Assembly: GCA_947068385.1 (NCBI GenBank)
Contig: CAMTBF010000011.1
Coordinates: 1-18,993 of the forward strand
Source of the DNA: an uncultured Lachnospiraceae bacterium
GTDB lineage: Bacteria; Bacillota; Clostridia; Lachnospirales; Lachnospiraceae
Length of the DNA stretch: 18,993 bases
Direction: 5' to 3'
How positions within the stretch are numbered: the first letter of the stretch is position 1; every line of letters starts with the position of its first letter. Both the position numbers and the translations under genes were made by a program. This document shows positions 6,766 to 13,802 of the stretch, one piece after another. The notes below the pieces were generated by a model. It saw only the letters and a list, made by a program, of their open reading frames with translations, was not told the origin of the DNA and searched no databases.

Positions 6766-7941
6766 ATGATGAGGAGAAAAAGGGAGGAGAAGGAGCTGCA
6801 GACGGCCCAGGTATCGGATCTGTGCAGGCGCAGGCTCCTGGGCTATGCGGACAGCTTCCATGAGCTGGCCCGGAGCTATGACCGGGAATTCGCGCCGGAG
6901 ACGGGCGACAGGGAGGCGGTGCTGGCACAGCGCAGGCTCTGGGAGAGCCGGCAGATCATCAGCGGGCATCTGGAGGAGATGGCGAAGATCATGACGGAGG
7001 CGGCCTGCGAGGTGCTCAGCTTCCATCCTATGGAGAACAGGAAGAGGCGGCTGCTGACCCAGGCCCTGGCGGAGGAGGGGATACAGGTGGAGAGCCCCCA
7101 CTACCTGCCCAGGGAGGACGGCAGGCAGGCCGTGGTGCTGACCATGCGCACCCAGAGGGGAGAGAAGGTGTCCGCGGAGGACGCGGCGGACATGATCTCC
7201 GTGCTGCTGGACAGGCGGCTGATGCCTGCGTCCGACACCCCCTATGTGGTGGAGCCGGATCCCCAGAGCTTCATCCTGGAGGAGGAGGCGGGGTTCCTGG
7301 CCCTGACGGGATTCGCCAAGGCGACGAAGGAAGACGAGACCGTCTCCGGCGACAACTACGCCGTGGTGGAGTCCCAGAGGGGCAGGGTGACGGTGATGCT
7401 CTCGGACGGCACGGGCTCGGGGGAAAGGGCAGGGAAGGACAGCGAGCGGGTGCTGGACCTGATGGAGAAGATGCTGGAGGCCGGGTACGACATCGATGCC
7501 GCCATCAACATGGTCAATACGGCCCTGTTCGCCGCGGGGGAGGACATCAACCATCCCACGCTGGACATCTGCGACATCGACCTCTATGACGGAAGCTGCC
7601 AGCTCCGTAAGGTGGGCGGCGCAGCCACCTTCCTGAAGCGGGGCCAGGAGGTGGAGCGGGTGGCCATGGGGAACCTTCCCCTGGGGATCTTCGGCCAGAT
7701 GGAGATCCTGCCGGTGGAGCGCAGGCTCCAGGACGGGGATTACCTGATCATGGTGTCCGACGGGGTGGTGGACGCCTTCGGGGAGGAGTATGAGGACTCC
7801 ATGGGCAGCGTCATCGCCGGGATACAGGACTGCAGCCCCGGGGAGATCGCGGAGCGGCTTCTTCGGTTCGCCCTCTGCGCCAGCGGGGGCCGGATCCGGG
7901 ACGACATGACCATAGGGGTGGTCGGCATATGGCAGACCTGA
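6766..7941 (+). CDS. spoIIE: Short SpoIIE-type PP2C phosphatase without membrane domain
   Basis: The 391-residue protein contains a full SpoIIE phosphatase domain. The metal-binding aspartates are present: D196 in SGDNYAVV, D214 in LSDGTGSGE, D332 in VSDGVVDAF and D379-D380 in RDDMTIGVV. Strings such as INMVNTAL, LDICDIDL and LRKVGGAATFLKRG match SpoIIE rather than generic PP2C proteins. SpoIIE dephosphorylates SpoIIAA-P to activate SigF in the forespore and binds FtsZ. Bacillus SpoIIE has over 800 residues with ten N-terminal membrane helices. Here only about 190 polar residues precede the phosphatase, there is no hydrophobic segment, and the upstream DNA is terminator plus promoter, so the gene is not cut by the annotation. 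ATG 6766 follows GGAAAGGTG (6747-6755); ATG 6769 is also possible. It stands between divIC and tilS, the standard spoIIE position. Confidence 0.9.
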   Translation: MMRRKREEKELQTAQVSDLCRRRLLGYADSFHELARSYDREFAPETGDREAVLAQRRLWESRQIISGHLEEMAKIMTEAACEVLSFHPMENRKRRLLTQALAEEGIQVESPHYLPREDGRQAVVLTMRTQRGEKVSAEDAADMISVLLDRRLMPASDTPYVVEPDPQSFILEEEAGFLALTGFAKATKEDETVSGDNYAVVESQRGRVTVMLSDGTGSGERAGKDSERVLDLMEKMLEAGYDIDAAINMVNTALFAAGEDINHPTLDICDIDLYDGSCQLRKVGGAATFLKRGQEVERVAMGNLPLGIFGQMEILPVERRLQDGDYLIMVSDGVVDAFGEEYEDSMGSVIAGIQDCSPGEIAERLLRFALCASGGRIRDDMTIGVVGIWQT

Positions 7942-7957
7942 ATTTTTCCGGGAGCAT

Positions 7958-7986
7958 TTGACTTTTTCCCCGTTTTGGGATAAGAT
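7958..7986 (+). promoter_or_regulatory. Candidate SigA-type promoter of tilS
   Basis: TTGACT (7958-7963), a 17-bp spacer and TAAGAT (7981-7986). The expected start of transcription, about 7993-7995, coincides with the ATG at 7994. An independent promoter makes sense because tilS and ftsH are needed in growth while spoIIE is sporulation-linked. Confidence 0.5.
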
Positions 7987-7993
7987 TTGATGC

Positions 7994-9592
7994 ATGGGAA
8001 TCAGGGAAGAGACGGAAAAAAAGGTGTTTGCCTATATAGAGGAGCAGGGGATGCTCTCCGCCGGGGACCGGGTCGTGGCCGGGGTGTCCGGCGGAGCGGA
8101 TTCCGTCTGCATGCTGGCACTGCTCCTGGCCTGGCGGGAGCGCAGGCCCCTTTCGCTGGCGGTGGCCCATGTGAACCACGGGCTGCGCCGGGAGGCGGGG
8201 GAGGACGCCGGATATGTGGAGGAGCTGTGCAGGCGGGAGGGCGTCCCCTTCTTCCTGACGGAGAGCGACGTGCGCCGGAGCGCCCTGGAGGAAGGCTGCT
8301 CGGAGGAGGACGCGGGCAGGAGGATCCGCTACAGGGCCTTCCGGGAGGCGGCCAGGCGCACAGGCGCGGACAGGGTGGCCGTGGCCCACAACAGCGGCGA
8401 CAACGCGGAGACCATGCTGTTCCATCTGTTCCGGGGCAGCGGCCTTGCGGGGCTGGGCGGCATCGCGCCCCTGCGCCGGGAGGAGGGCGGGCTGTGGATC
8501 CTGCGGCCCATCTTGTGCCTGGAGCGCCGGGAGGTGGAGGCGTACCTGCGGGAGCGGGGGATCTCCTGGCGCAGGGACAGCACCAACGAGGGGGACGATT
8601 ACTGCAGGAACCGCATCCGCCACCATATCCTGCCCTACGCGGGGGAGGCGGTGTCGGCGGGGGCCGTGGGCCATATGCTGCGGACGGCCCAGCTCCTGCG
8701 GGAGACGGAAGGGTATCTGCGGCAGCAGACGGAGGAGGCCCTGGGGCGGTGCGTGGGCCCGGCGGGCGGCATGGAGCCGGAGATGGGCCTGGCCGCCGGC
8801 GGAGCAGGGGCAGATACCGTGCCCGGGGGCGTGGCATCCGGCGCAGCGGGGCGGTATCTAGTGGACGTGGAGGCCTTCCTGGGCTTCCACAGGGCCCTGC
8901 AGGGCAGGATGCTGCTGGAGCTGCTGAAGCGCCTGTCGCCCACGGGGAAGGACATCCTGGCGGTGCATGTCCAGGATGTGCTGGCCCTGTTCGAGAGGGA
9001 GGGGAACCGGCATGTCACGCTGCCCTTCGGCATCACGGCCAGGCGGCAGTACGCCCTGGTGCTGCTGGAGCGCGCCGGGGCCGGGGAGGGGTCGGCCGGC
9101 ATGGAGGCGGAAGACGGGGCGCCGCCGTATCTGCGGGAGCCCCTGGAGGTGCCCCTGACGGAGGCGCTGTTTGGGACGCCCGCTGCCTATCGGCTGGGGA
9201 GCCTGGGGGAACTGGAGTTTTCCGCCTTTTCCATAAAAAAAGAGCGGGAAGTTCCCAAAAATCGGTATACGAAATGGTTCGACTATGATAAAATGGAAGA
9301 ACGCGCAGTCATCCGCAGCCGGGAGCGGGGAGACTACCTCACCATAGCCCGGGAGGCCGGGAGCATGGCGCACAAGTCCCTGAAGGATTACATGATCGGG
9401 GAGAAGATACCGAGGCAGCTCAGGGACCGGATCCCGGTGGTGGCCATGGGAAGCCATGTGCTGTGGCTGGTGGGCTGGCGGATCAGCGAGGCCTTCAAGG
9501 TAAGCGGGGACACGGAGCGCGTGCTGCAGGTGAGGCTGACAGGACAAAACGAAGAGAGCGGAACGGAGGAGAAAGATGTCGGAGCACATTAA
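7994..9592 (+). CDS. tilS: tRNA(Ile) lysidine synthase TilS
   Basis: Converts the wobble cytidine (C34) of the minor tRNA-Ile to lysidine with ATP and lysine, so that it reads AUA. The N-terminal N-type ATP pyrophosphatase has the PP-loop SGGADS at 32-37 and HVNHGLR shortly after. The C-terminal TilS domain is seen in WFDYDK, IRSRERGDYL, KSLKDYMIGEKIPR and WLVGWRISEAFKV. At 532 residues it is longer than the usual 440-480; Gly/Ala-rich stretches near residues 255-290 and 358-377 account for the surplus. The ATG at 7994 has no ribosome site and may be leaderless; an internal ATG at 8051 has AGAGGAG at good spacing but would remove a helix commonly present in the family. The end overlaps hpt by 17 bases. 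Confidence 0.94.
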   Translation: MGIREETEKKVFAYIEEQGMLSAGDRVVAGVSGGADSVCMLALLLAWRERRPLSLAVAHVNHGLRREAGEDAGYVEELCRREGVPFFLTESDVRRSALEEGCSEEDAGRRIRYRAFREAARRTGADRVAVAHNSGDNAETMLFHLFRGSGLAGLGGIAPLRREEGGLWILRPILCLERREVEAYLRERGISWRRDSTNEGDDYCRNRIRHHILPYAGEAVSAGAVGHMLRTAQLLRETEGYLRQQTEEALGRCVGPAGGMEPEMGLAAGGAGADTVPGGVASGAAGRYLVDVEAFLGFHRALQGRMLLELLKRLSPTGKDILAVHVQDVLALFEREGNRHVTLPFGITARRQYALVLLERAGAGEGSAGMEAEDGAPPYLREPLEVPLTEALFGTPAAYRLGSLGELEFSAFSIKKEREVPKNRYTKWFDYDKMEERAVIRSRERGDYLTIAREAGSMAHKSLKDYMIGEKIPRQLRDRIPVVAMGSHVLWLVGWRISEAFKVSGDTERVLQVRLTGQNEESGTEEKDVGAH

Positions 9593-10106
9593 TGTACTTT
9601 TGCCGGAAGAGGAAGTGGACGCGAGGATCCAGGCCATGGGGGAGCAGATCAGCAGGGACTATGCAGGGAAGCAGGTGCACCTGATCTGCGTGCTGAAGGG
9701 CGGGAGCTTCTTCCTGTGCGAGCTCGCAAAGAGGATCACGGTGCCGGTGTCCCTGGATTTCATGTCGGTGTCCAGCTACGGAGGGGGCACCGAGTCCAAG
9801 GGCGTGGTGAAGATAGTAAAGGATCTGGACGAACCGATCCGGGACAAGGATGTGCTGGTGGTGGAGGACATCGTGGACAGCGGGAGGACCTTGAGCTATC
9901 TGCTGGAGATGCTCAGGAGCAGAGGCCCTAAGTCCCTGCGCCTGTGTACGCTGCTGGACAAGCCGGAGAGGCGGGTGGTGGACGTGGACGTGGACTATAC
10001 AGGGTTTCAGATTCCGGACAAGTTCGTGGTGGGCTATGGCCTGGACTATGACCAGAGATACCGCAACCTTCCCTACATCGGCATCGTCGAGTTCGACGAG
10101 GCGTGA
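9576..10106 (+). CDS. hpt: Hypoxanthine phosphoribosyltransferase
   Basis: A 176-residue purine salvage enzyme that makes IMP or GMP from hypoxanthine or guanine and PRPP. The PRPP-binding signature is VLVVEDIVDSGRTL, with E97-D98 and D101 through T105. The N-terminal phosphate-binding loop is VLKGGSFF at 39-46, and the flexible-loop region is SSYGGGTES at 66-74. KFVVGYGLDYDQRYRNLPYIG near the C-terminus is the purine-binding region typical of bacterial Hpt. CGGAGGAG just before ATG 9576 lies within the end of tilS; the 17-base overlap points to translational coupling. The order tilS-hpt-ftsH is the classic Firmicute one. Confidence 0.97.
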   Translation: MSEHINVLLPEEEVDARIQAMGEQISRDYAGKQVHLICVLKGGSFFLCELAKRITVPVSLDFMSVSSYGGGTESKGVVKIVKDLDEPIRDKDVLVVEDIVDSGRTLSYLLEMLRSRGPKSLRLCTLLDKPERRVVDVDVDYTGFQIPDKFVVGYGLDYDQRYRNLPYIGIVEFDEA

Positions 10107-10139
10107 CGGGATGGACGGGATGAACAGGAGGCTTGCAAG

Positions 10140-11969
10140 TTGAGGCAGAATAGCAGAGGATTCAATTCATATTTCATATTCATCATCCTGCTCCTGATGG
10201 GGGTGGCGCTGCTGACGTCCATGAACGGCTCGGAGGAGGAGTATACGAAGGAGCAGTTCATCGCGGACATGGAGGCGGACAGGGTGGCCGAGGTGGTGGT
10301 CAGGCCCAACAGCGAGGTGCCCACGGGATACCTGGCCGTGGAGCTCAAAAGCGGCGTGGAGAGGAAGCTGTACGTGACGGACATCGGGGAGGCGGAGGCC
10401 CTGGTCAGGGCCTACGGATTCGACCCGGTGGTGAAGGACGTGCCCAGGGAGGGCTGGGTGCTGACCACGCTGGTGCCCATGCTGATCGTGCTGGCGGTGG
10501 GGATCTTCCTGTTCATGATGATCAATGCCCAGAACGCCGCGGGCGGCAACGGCAAGATGATGAACTTCGGCAAGAGCCGGGCCAGGCTGTCCATGGGGGA
10601 CAAGAACGTCACCTTCGAGCAGGTGGCGGGGCTGAAGGAGGAGAAGGAGGAGCTGGAGGAGATCGTGGATTTCCTAAAGGACCCCGGCAAATATATCAAG
10701 GTGGGGGCCAGGATCCCCAAGGGCGTGCTCCTGGAGGGCCCTCCCGGGACAGGAAAGACTCTGCTGGCAAAGGCCGTGGCCGGGGAGGCGGGCGTGCCCT
10801 TCTTCAGCATATCCGGCTCCGATTTCGTGGAGATGTTCGTAGGCGTGGGCGCGTCCCGCGTCCGGGATCTCTTCGAGGAGGCCAAGAAGAACGCCCCCTG
10901 CATCGTGTTCATCGATGAGATCGACGCGGTGGCCAGGCGGCGGGGCACCGGCATGGGCGGCGGCCATGACGAGAGGGAGCAGACCCTGAACCAGCTGCTG
11001 GTGGAGATGGACGGCTTCGGCGTCAACGAGGGCATCATCGTCATGGCGGCCACCAACCGGGTGGACATCTTGGATCCGGCCATCCTGCGCCCCGGGCGCT
11101 TCGACAGGAAGGTGGCCGTGGGGACGCCGGACGTCAGCGGCAGGGAGGACATCCTGAAGGTGCACTCCAGGAACAAGCCCCTGGCGGAGGACGTGGACTT
11201 AAGGCAGCTGGCCCAGACCACGGCGGGCTTCACCGGGGCCGACCTGGAGAACCTGATGAACGAGGCGGCCATCAACGCGGCCAAGAAGGGCAAGGGCTTC
11301 GTGGCGGAGGAGGACGTGGAGAAGGCCTTCGTCAAGGTGGGCATCGGCGCGGAGAAGAAGAGCCGGGTGGTGTCCGACAAGGAGAAGCGCATCACGGCCT
11401 ACCACGAGGCGGGACATGCCATCCTGTTCCATGTGCTGCCGGACGTAGGGCCTGTGTACACGGTGTCCATCATCCCCACGGGCGCAGGGGCGGCGGGCTA
11501 TACCATGCCCCTGCCGGACAAGGACGAGATGTTCCTGACCAAGGGGCAGATGCTCCAGGAGATCATGGTCTCCCTGGGAGGGCGCATCGCGGAGCAGATC
11601 ATCTTCCAGGACATCACCACCGGGGCCTCCAGCGACATCAAGAAGGCCACCAAGGTGGCCAGGCGGATGGTGACCCGCTTCGGCATGTCGGAGAACATCG
11701 GCGTCATCTGCTATGACGATGACGACGACGAGGTCTTCATAGGCCGGGACCTGGCCCATGCCAAGGCCCACAGCGAGGCCGTCTCCGGCGAGATCGACAG
11801 GGAAGTGAAGGCCATCATCGACGAGTGCTACGCCAGGGCGAAGGAGATCATCCTGGCCAGGGAGGACGTGCTCCATGGCTGCGCGAAGCTGCTGCTGGAA
11901 AAGGAGAGGATCGGCAGGGAGGAGTTCGAGGCGCTCTTCCCGGCGGGGGATGGGGCCTTGGAGGCATAG
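10140..11969 (+). CDS. ftsH: ATP-dependent zinc metalloprotease FtsH
   Basis: A 609-residue membrane-bound AAA+ protease that forms hexamers and degrades misfolded membrane proteins and short-lived regulators. Translation starts at TTG 10140, with AGGAGG (10126-10131) 8 bases upstream; no ATG fits as well. Two membrane helices at about 9-25 and 113-135 flank an extracellular loop. The AAA domain has Walker A GPPGTGKT at 200-207, Walker B with D259-E260, and the second region of homology around [20 protein letters not shown]. The zinc site is HEAGH at 422-426, with the downstream acidic ligand expected near SSDIKKAT. An acidic run of five Asp residues occurs near residue 525. It closes the tilS-hpt-ftsH group. 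No terminator lies directly after the stop; the first strong one is at 12124-12156. Confidence 0.97.
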   Translation: MRQNSRGFNSYFIFIILLLMGVALLTSMNGSEEEYTKEQFIADMEADRVAEVVVRPNSEVPTGYLAVELKSGVERKLYVTDIGEAEALVRAYGFDPVVKDVPREGWVLTTLVPMLIVLAVGIFLFMMINAQNAAGGNGKMMNFGKSRARLSMGDKNVTFEQVAGLKEEKEELEEIVDFLKDPGKYIKVGARIPKGVLLEGPPGTGKTLLAKAVAGEAGVPFFSISGSDFVEMFVGVGASRVRDLFEEAKKNAPCIVFIDEIDAVARRRGTGMGGGHDEREQTLNQLLVEMDGFGVNEGIIVMAATNRVDILDPAILRPGRFDRKVAVGTPDVSGREDILKVHSRNKPLAEDVDLRQLAQTTAGFTGADLENLMNEAAINAAKKGKGFVAEEDVEKAFVKVGIGAEKKSRVVSDKEKRITAYHEAGHAILFHVLPDVGPVYTVSIIPTGAGAAGYTMPLPDKDEMFLTKGQMLQEIMVSLGGRIAEQIIFQDITTGASSDIKKATKVARRMVTRFGMSENIGVICYDDDDDEVFIGRDLAHAKAHSEAVSGEIDREVKAIIDECYARAKEIILAREDVLHGCAKLLLEKERIGREEFEALFPAGDGALEA

Positions 11970-12030
11970 CGCCTATGCAAAATAGACAAAAAAAGAATTC
12001 ATTCTTCGTCAAATTTGTTAGTTTTGGGAG

Positions 12031-12059
12031 TTGGCAAAACCGGGGCCAGATGGTATTAT
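12031..12059 (+). promoter_or_regulatory. Orphan SigA-type promoter between ftsH and the convergent MATE gene
   Basis: TTGGCA (12031-12036), a 17-bp spacer and TATTAT (12054-12059), with TG in the extended -10 position (12051-12052). An overlapping TATAAT (12057-12062) is an alternative -10. It points away from ftsH to no plus-strand gene; a terminator follows about 90 bases later. Confidence 0.55.
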
Positions 12060-12066
12060 AATACTC

Positions 12067-12156
12067 GTAACCCCCAATACATTATATAGTTTTTTGCTAT
12101 ACCCCATAAGAAATACCTTCTCTAAAAAGGACAGTCACCCCATGGCTGTCCTTTTT
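12067..12156 (+). ncRNA. Candidate small RNA of about 90 nt with three C-rich motifs
   Basis: The region has a promoter-like sequence before it and an 11-bp terminator stem at its end, with no credible reading frame between. The RNA would carry ACCCCCA near its 5' end (12070-12076), ACCCCAT at 12101-12107 and ACCCCAT again in the terminator loop at 12137-12143. A small hairpin, TATAG with CTATA (12085-12089, 12097-12101), lies between the first two. Unpaired C-rich motifs are a known way for Firmicute small RNAs such as RsaE/RoxS to bind G-rich ribosome sites. It could instead be only the 3' untranslated end of ftsH. No match to a named RNA family is claimed. Confidence 0.4.
12124..12156. terminator. 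Bidirectional intrinsic terminator between ftsH and the MATE gene
   Basis: AAAAAGGACAG (12124-12134) and CTGTCCTTTTT (12146-12156) form a perfect 11-bp stem with an 11-base loop. The A run on one side and the T run on the other let it stop transcription from both convergent directions. Confidence 0.92.
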
Positions 12157-12201
12157 ATTTCCCGGCTTTCGGAGGTTGGGCCGGGGAGGCTGCTTTTCGG
12201 T

Positions 12202-13548
12202 TCATGTTTTCATGCTGCCCGCATCGGCCCTCTCGAGCCTCCTGCGGTACAGGATGCCCGTGATGTCCGCCAGGAGCCAGCCGATGGGGATGGCGCTCCA
12301 GATGCCGTATACGCCGATTTGGGGGATGGGGGCCAGCACATAGGCCAACAGCACCCTGGTCCCCAAAGAGATGACCGTGAGCACCAGGGACATTTCCGGC
12401 CGGTTGATCCCCCGGTAATAGCCGTAGAGCAGGAACAATACGCCGATGCCGCAGTAGAAGGCGCCCTCTATCCTGAGATACCCCACGCCCACGGCGATGA
12501 CGGCAGTCTCCTTTGGGCTGACGAAGAGCATCATCAGCCAGGGGGCGAACAGGAAGATCGCGAGGGACACTGCCAGGCAGAAGGCCATGGACACCCGCAG
12601 GGCGCTCCCCATCCCCTGCTTCACCCGGTCGTCCCGGCCCGCGCCGTGGTTCTGGGAGATGAAGAGGGAGAAGGCGTTGCCGAATTCCTGTGCGGGCATG
12701 TAGGCGAAGGAGTCGATCTTCACCGCCGCCGCGAAGGCCGCCATCACCACAGGGCCGAAGCTGTTCACCAGCCCCTGTATCATCAGGATGCCGAAGTTCA
12801 TGACGGACTGCTGGACGGAGGAGGAGAAGGAGAAGCGCAGGATTTCTCCCATGGAGGCCTTTTCTCCGCCGGTTTCCCGCCTGTGGAAGCGCAGCTTCGG
12901 CTCCTTTGTCCAGGTGTAGGCCATGAGCCCGATGCCGGACACGGCCTGGGCGATCACCGTAGCGGCTGCGGCCCCGGCTATCCCCCAGCGGAAGGAGATG
13001 ACGAAGGCCAGGTCCAGGACGATGTTCAGCAGCGCCGTGCTGCCCAGGAAATATAGGGGCGCCACGGAATTGCCCACCGCCCGCAGGAGGTAGGCGAAGT
13101 AATTATATAGGAAGACGAAGATAAGGCCCATGAAGATGATCCACACATAGCTGTGCATCATCTCCATCAGCTCGTCCGGCGTCTGCAGCAGCCGCAGGAT
13201 AGGGCGGCAGAGTGCCATCACCAGGAGGTTCAGCAGGACAGTGGCCCCGCCGATGAGCAGGAAGGAGAGCCGCATCGCGCTCTTCATGCGGGACTCCTCC
13301 TTCCTACCGAAATAGTAGGAAAATAAGGCCCCGCAACCCATGCACATGCCGATGAGGATGGAAGTCAGGAACGTCATCAAGGTGTAGGCGCTCCCCACCG
13401 CGGCCAGGGCGTCCGGCCCCAGGAAGCGGCCCACCACCAAAGTGTCCGCGATATTATAGAACTGCTGCAGGAGGTTGCCCAGTATCATGGGGCCTGCGAA
13501 CAGCAGCATGTTTTTGGTCACGTTTCCCTGTGTCAGGTCTTTTTTCAT
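12202..13548 (-). CDS. MATE family multidrug/toxin efflux transporter
   Basis: A 448-residue integral membrane protein with about twelve hydrophobic helices. The N-terminal sequence (LTQGNVTKNMLLFAGPMILGNLLQQ, here abbreviated LTQGN...PMILGNLLQQ), then FYNIADTLVVGRFLG and ALAAVGSAYTL, is diagnostic of bacterial MATE exporters, which use a Na+ or H+ gradient to expel cationic drugs or metabolites. The second half repeats the pattern with KIDSFAYMPAQEFGNAFSLFISQN. The Met at 13548 is chosen because AAAGG on the minus strand lies 9 bases before it; the Met two codons earlier (13554) has the site too close. It converges on ftsH and shares its terminator, and has a divergent promoter facing the sensor operon. 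The substrate cannot be told from sequence. Confidence 0.95.
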   Translation of the reverse strand: MKKDLTQGNVTKNMLLFAGPMILGNLLQQFYNIADTLVVGRFLGPDALAAVGSAYTLMTFLTSILIGMCMGCGALFSYYFGRKEESRMKSAMRLSFLLIGGATVLLNLLVMALCRPILRLLQTPDELMEMMHSYVWIIFMGLIFVFLYNYFAYLLRAVGNSVAPLYFLGSTALLNIVLDLAFVISFRWGIAGAAAATVIAQAVSGIGLMAYTWTKEPKLRFHRRETGGEKASMGEILRFSFSSSVQQSVMNFGILMIQGLVNSFGPVVMAAFAAAVKIDSFAYMPAQEFGNAFSLFISQNHGAGRDDRVKQGMGSALRVSMAFCLAVSLAIFLFAPWLMMLFVSPKETAVIAVGVGYLRIEGAFYCGIGVLFLLYGYYRGINRPEMSLVLTVISLGTRVLLAYVLAPIPQIGVYGIWSAIPIGWLLADITGILYRRRLERADAGSMKT

Positions 13549-13628
13549 GTGCATCAGCCTTTTATTCTGCCCAGTTCAGAATTCTTCTGCGTTCCTTTGC
13601 GGCATTTCTTTTATACAAGTTTTTCAAT

Positions 13629-13657
13629 ATCATAACAGATTTCCGGAGGGGTGTAAA
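13629..13657 (-). promoter_or_regulatory. SigA-type promoter of the MATE gene
   Basis: On the minus strand, TTTACA (13657-13652), a 17-bp spacer and TATGAT (13634-13629), with TG one base before the -10 (extended form). It would give a leader of about 75 bases before the MATE start. Confidence 0.68.
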
Positions 13658-13663
13658 GGCTTA

Positions 13664-13692
13664 TTGCAAACGGCTGCCGGTGCGGTTATAAT
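13664..13692 (+). promoter_or_regulatory. SigA-type promoter of the two-component operon
   Basis: TTGCAA (13664-13669), a 17-bp spacer and a perfect TATAAT (13687-13692). Transcription is expected near 13699, giving a leader of about 104 bases that contains the palindrome CGGGCCCG (13702-13709) and three ATGATG copies (13723, 13731, 13741). Its -35 lies only 6 bp from the -35 of the divergent MATE promoter. Confidence 0.68.
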
Positions 13693-13802
13693 GAAGAAGG
13701 GCGGGCCCGGTTTGTAGCAAAAATGATGCAATGATGGGGTATGATGTACCGTATTCAGATAAGTGATTCGTTTTCCATGACAAAGGAACGGAGGAGCTGT
13801 CA

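Noticed and set aside
7987..9288. 433-codon plus-strand frame overlapping tilS
   Set aside because: Gly/Arg/Ala-rich frame-shifted reading of tilS, whose own frame carries all expected motifs.
11964..11978. Hairpin GCATAG/CTATGC over the ftsH stop as a terminator
   Set aside because: It is followed by A residues, not T, so it is not an intrinsic terminator on the plus strand.
12031..13056. 341-codon plus-strand open frame opposite the MATE gene
   Set aside because: Runs through the terminator and is the antisense of a clear MATE transporter; His/Gly/Pro-rich with no domain.
13731..13766. 11-codon leader peptide in the sensor operon leader
   Set aside because: No ribosome site and no control-codon pattern; it probably arises from the ATGATG repeats.
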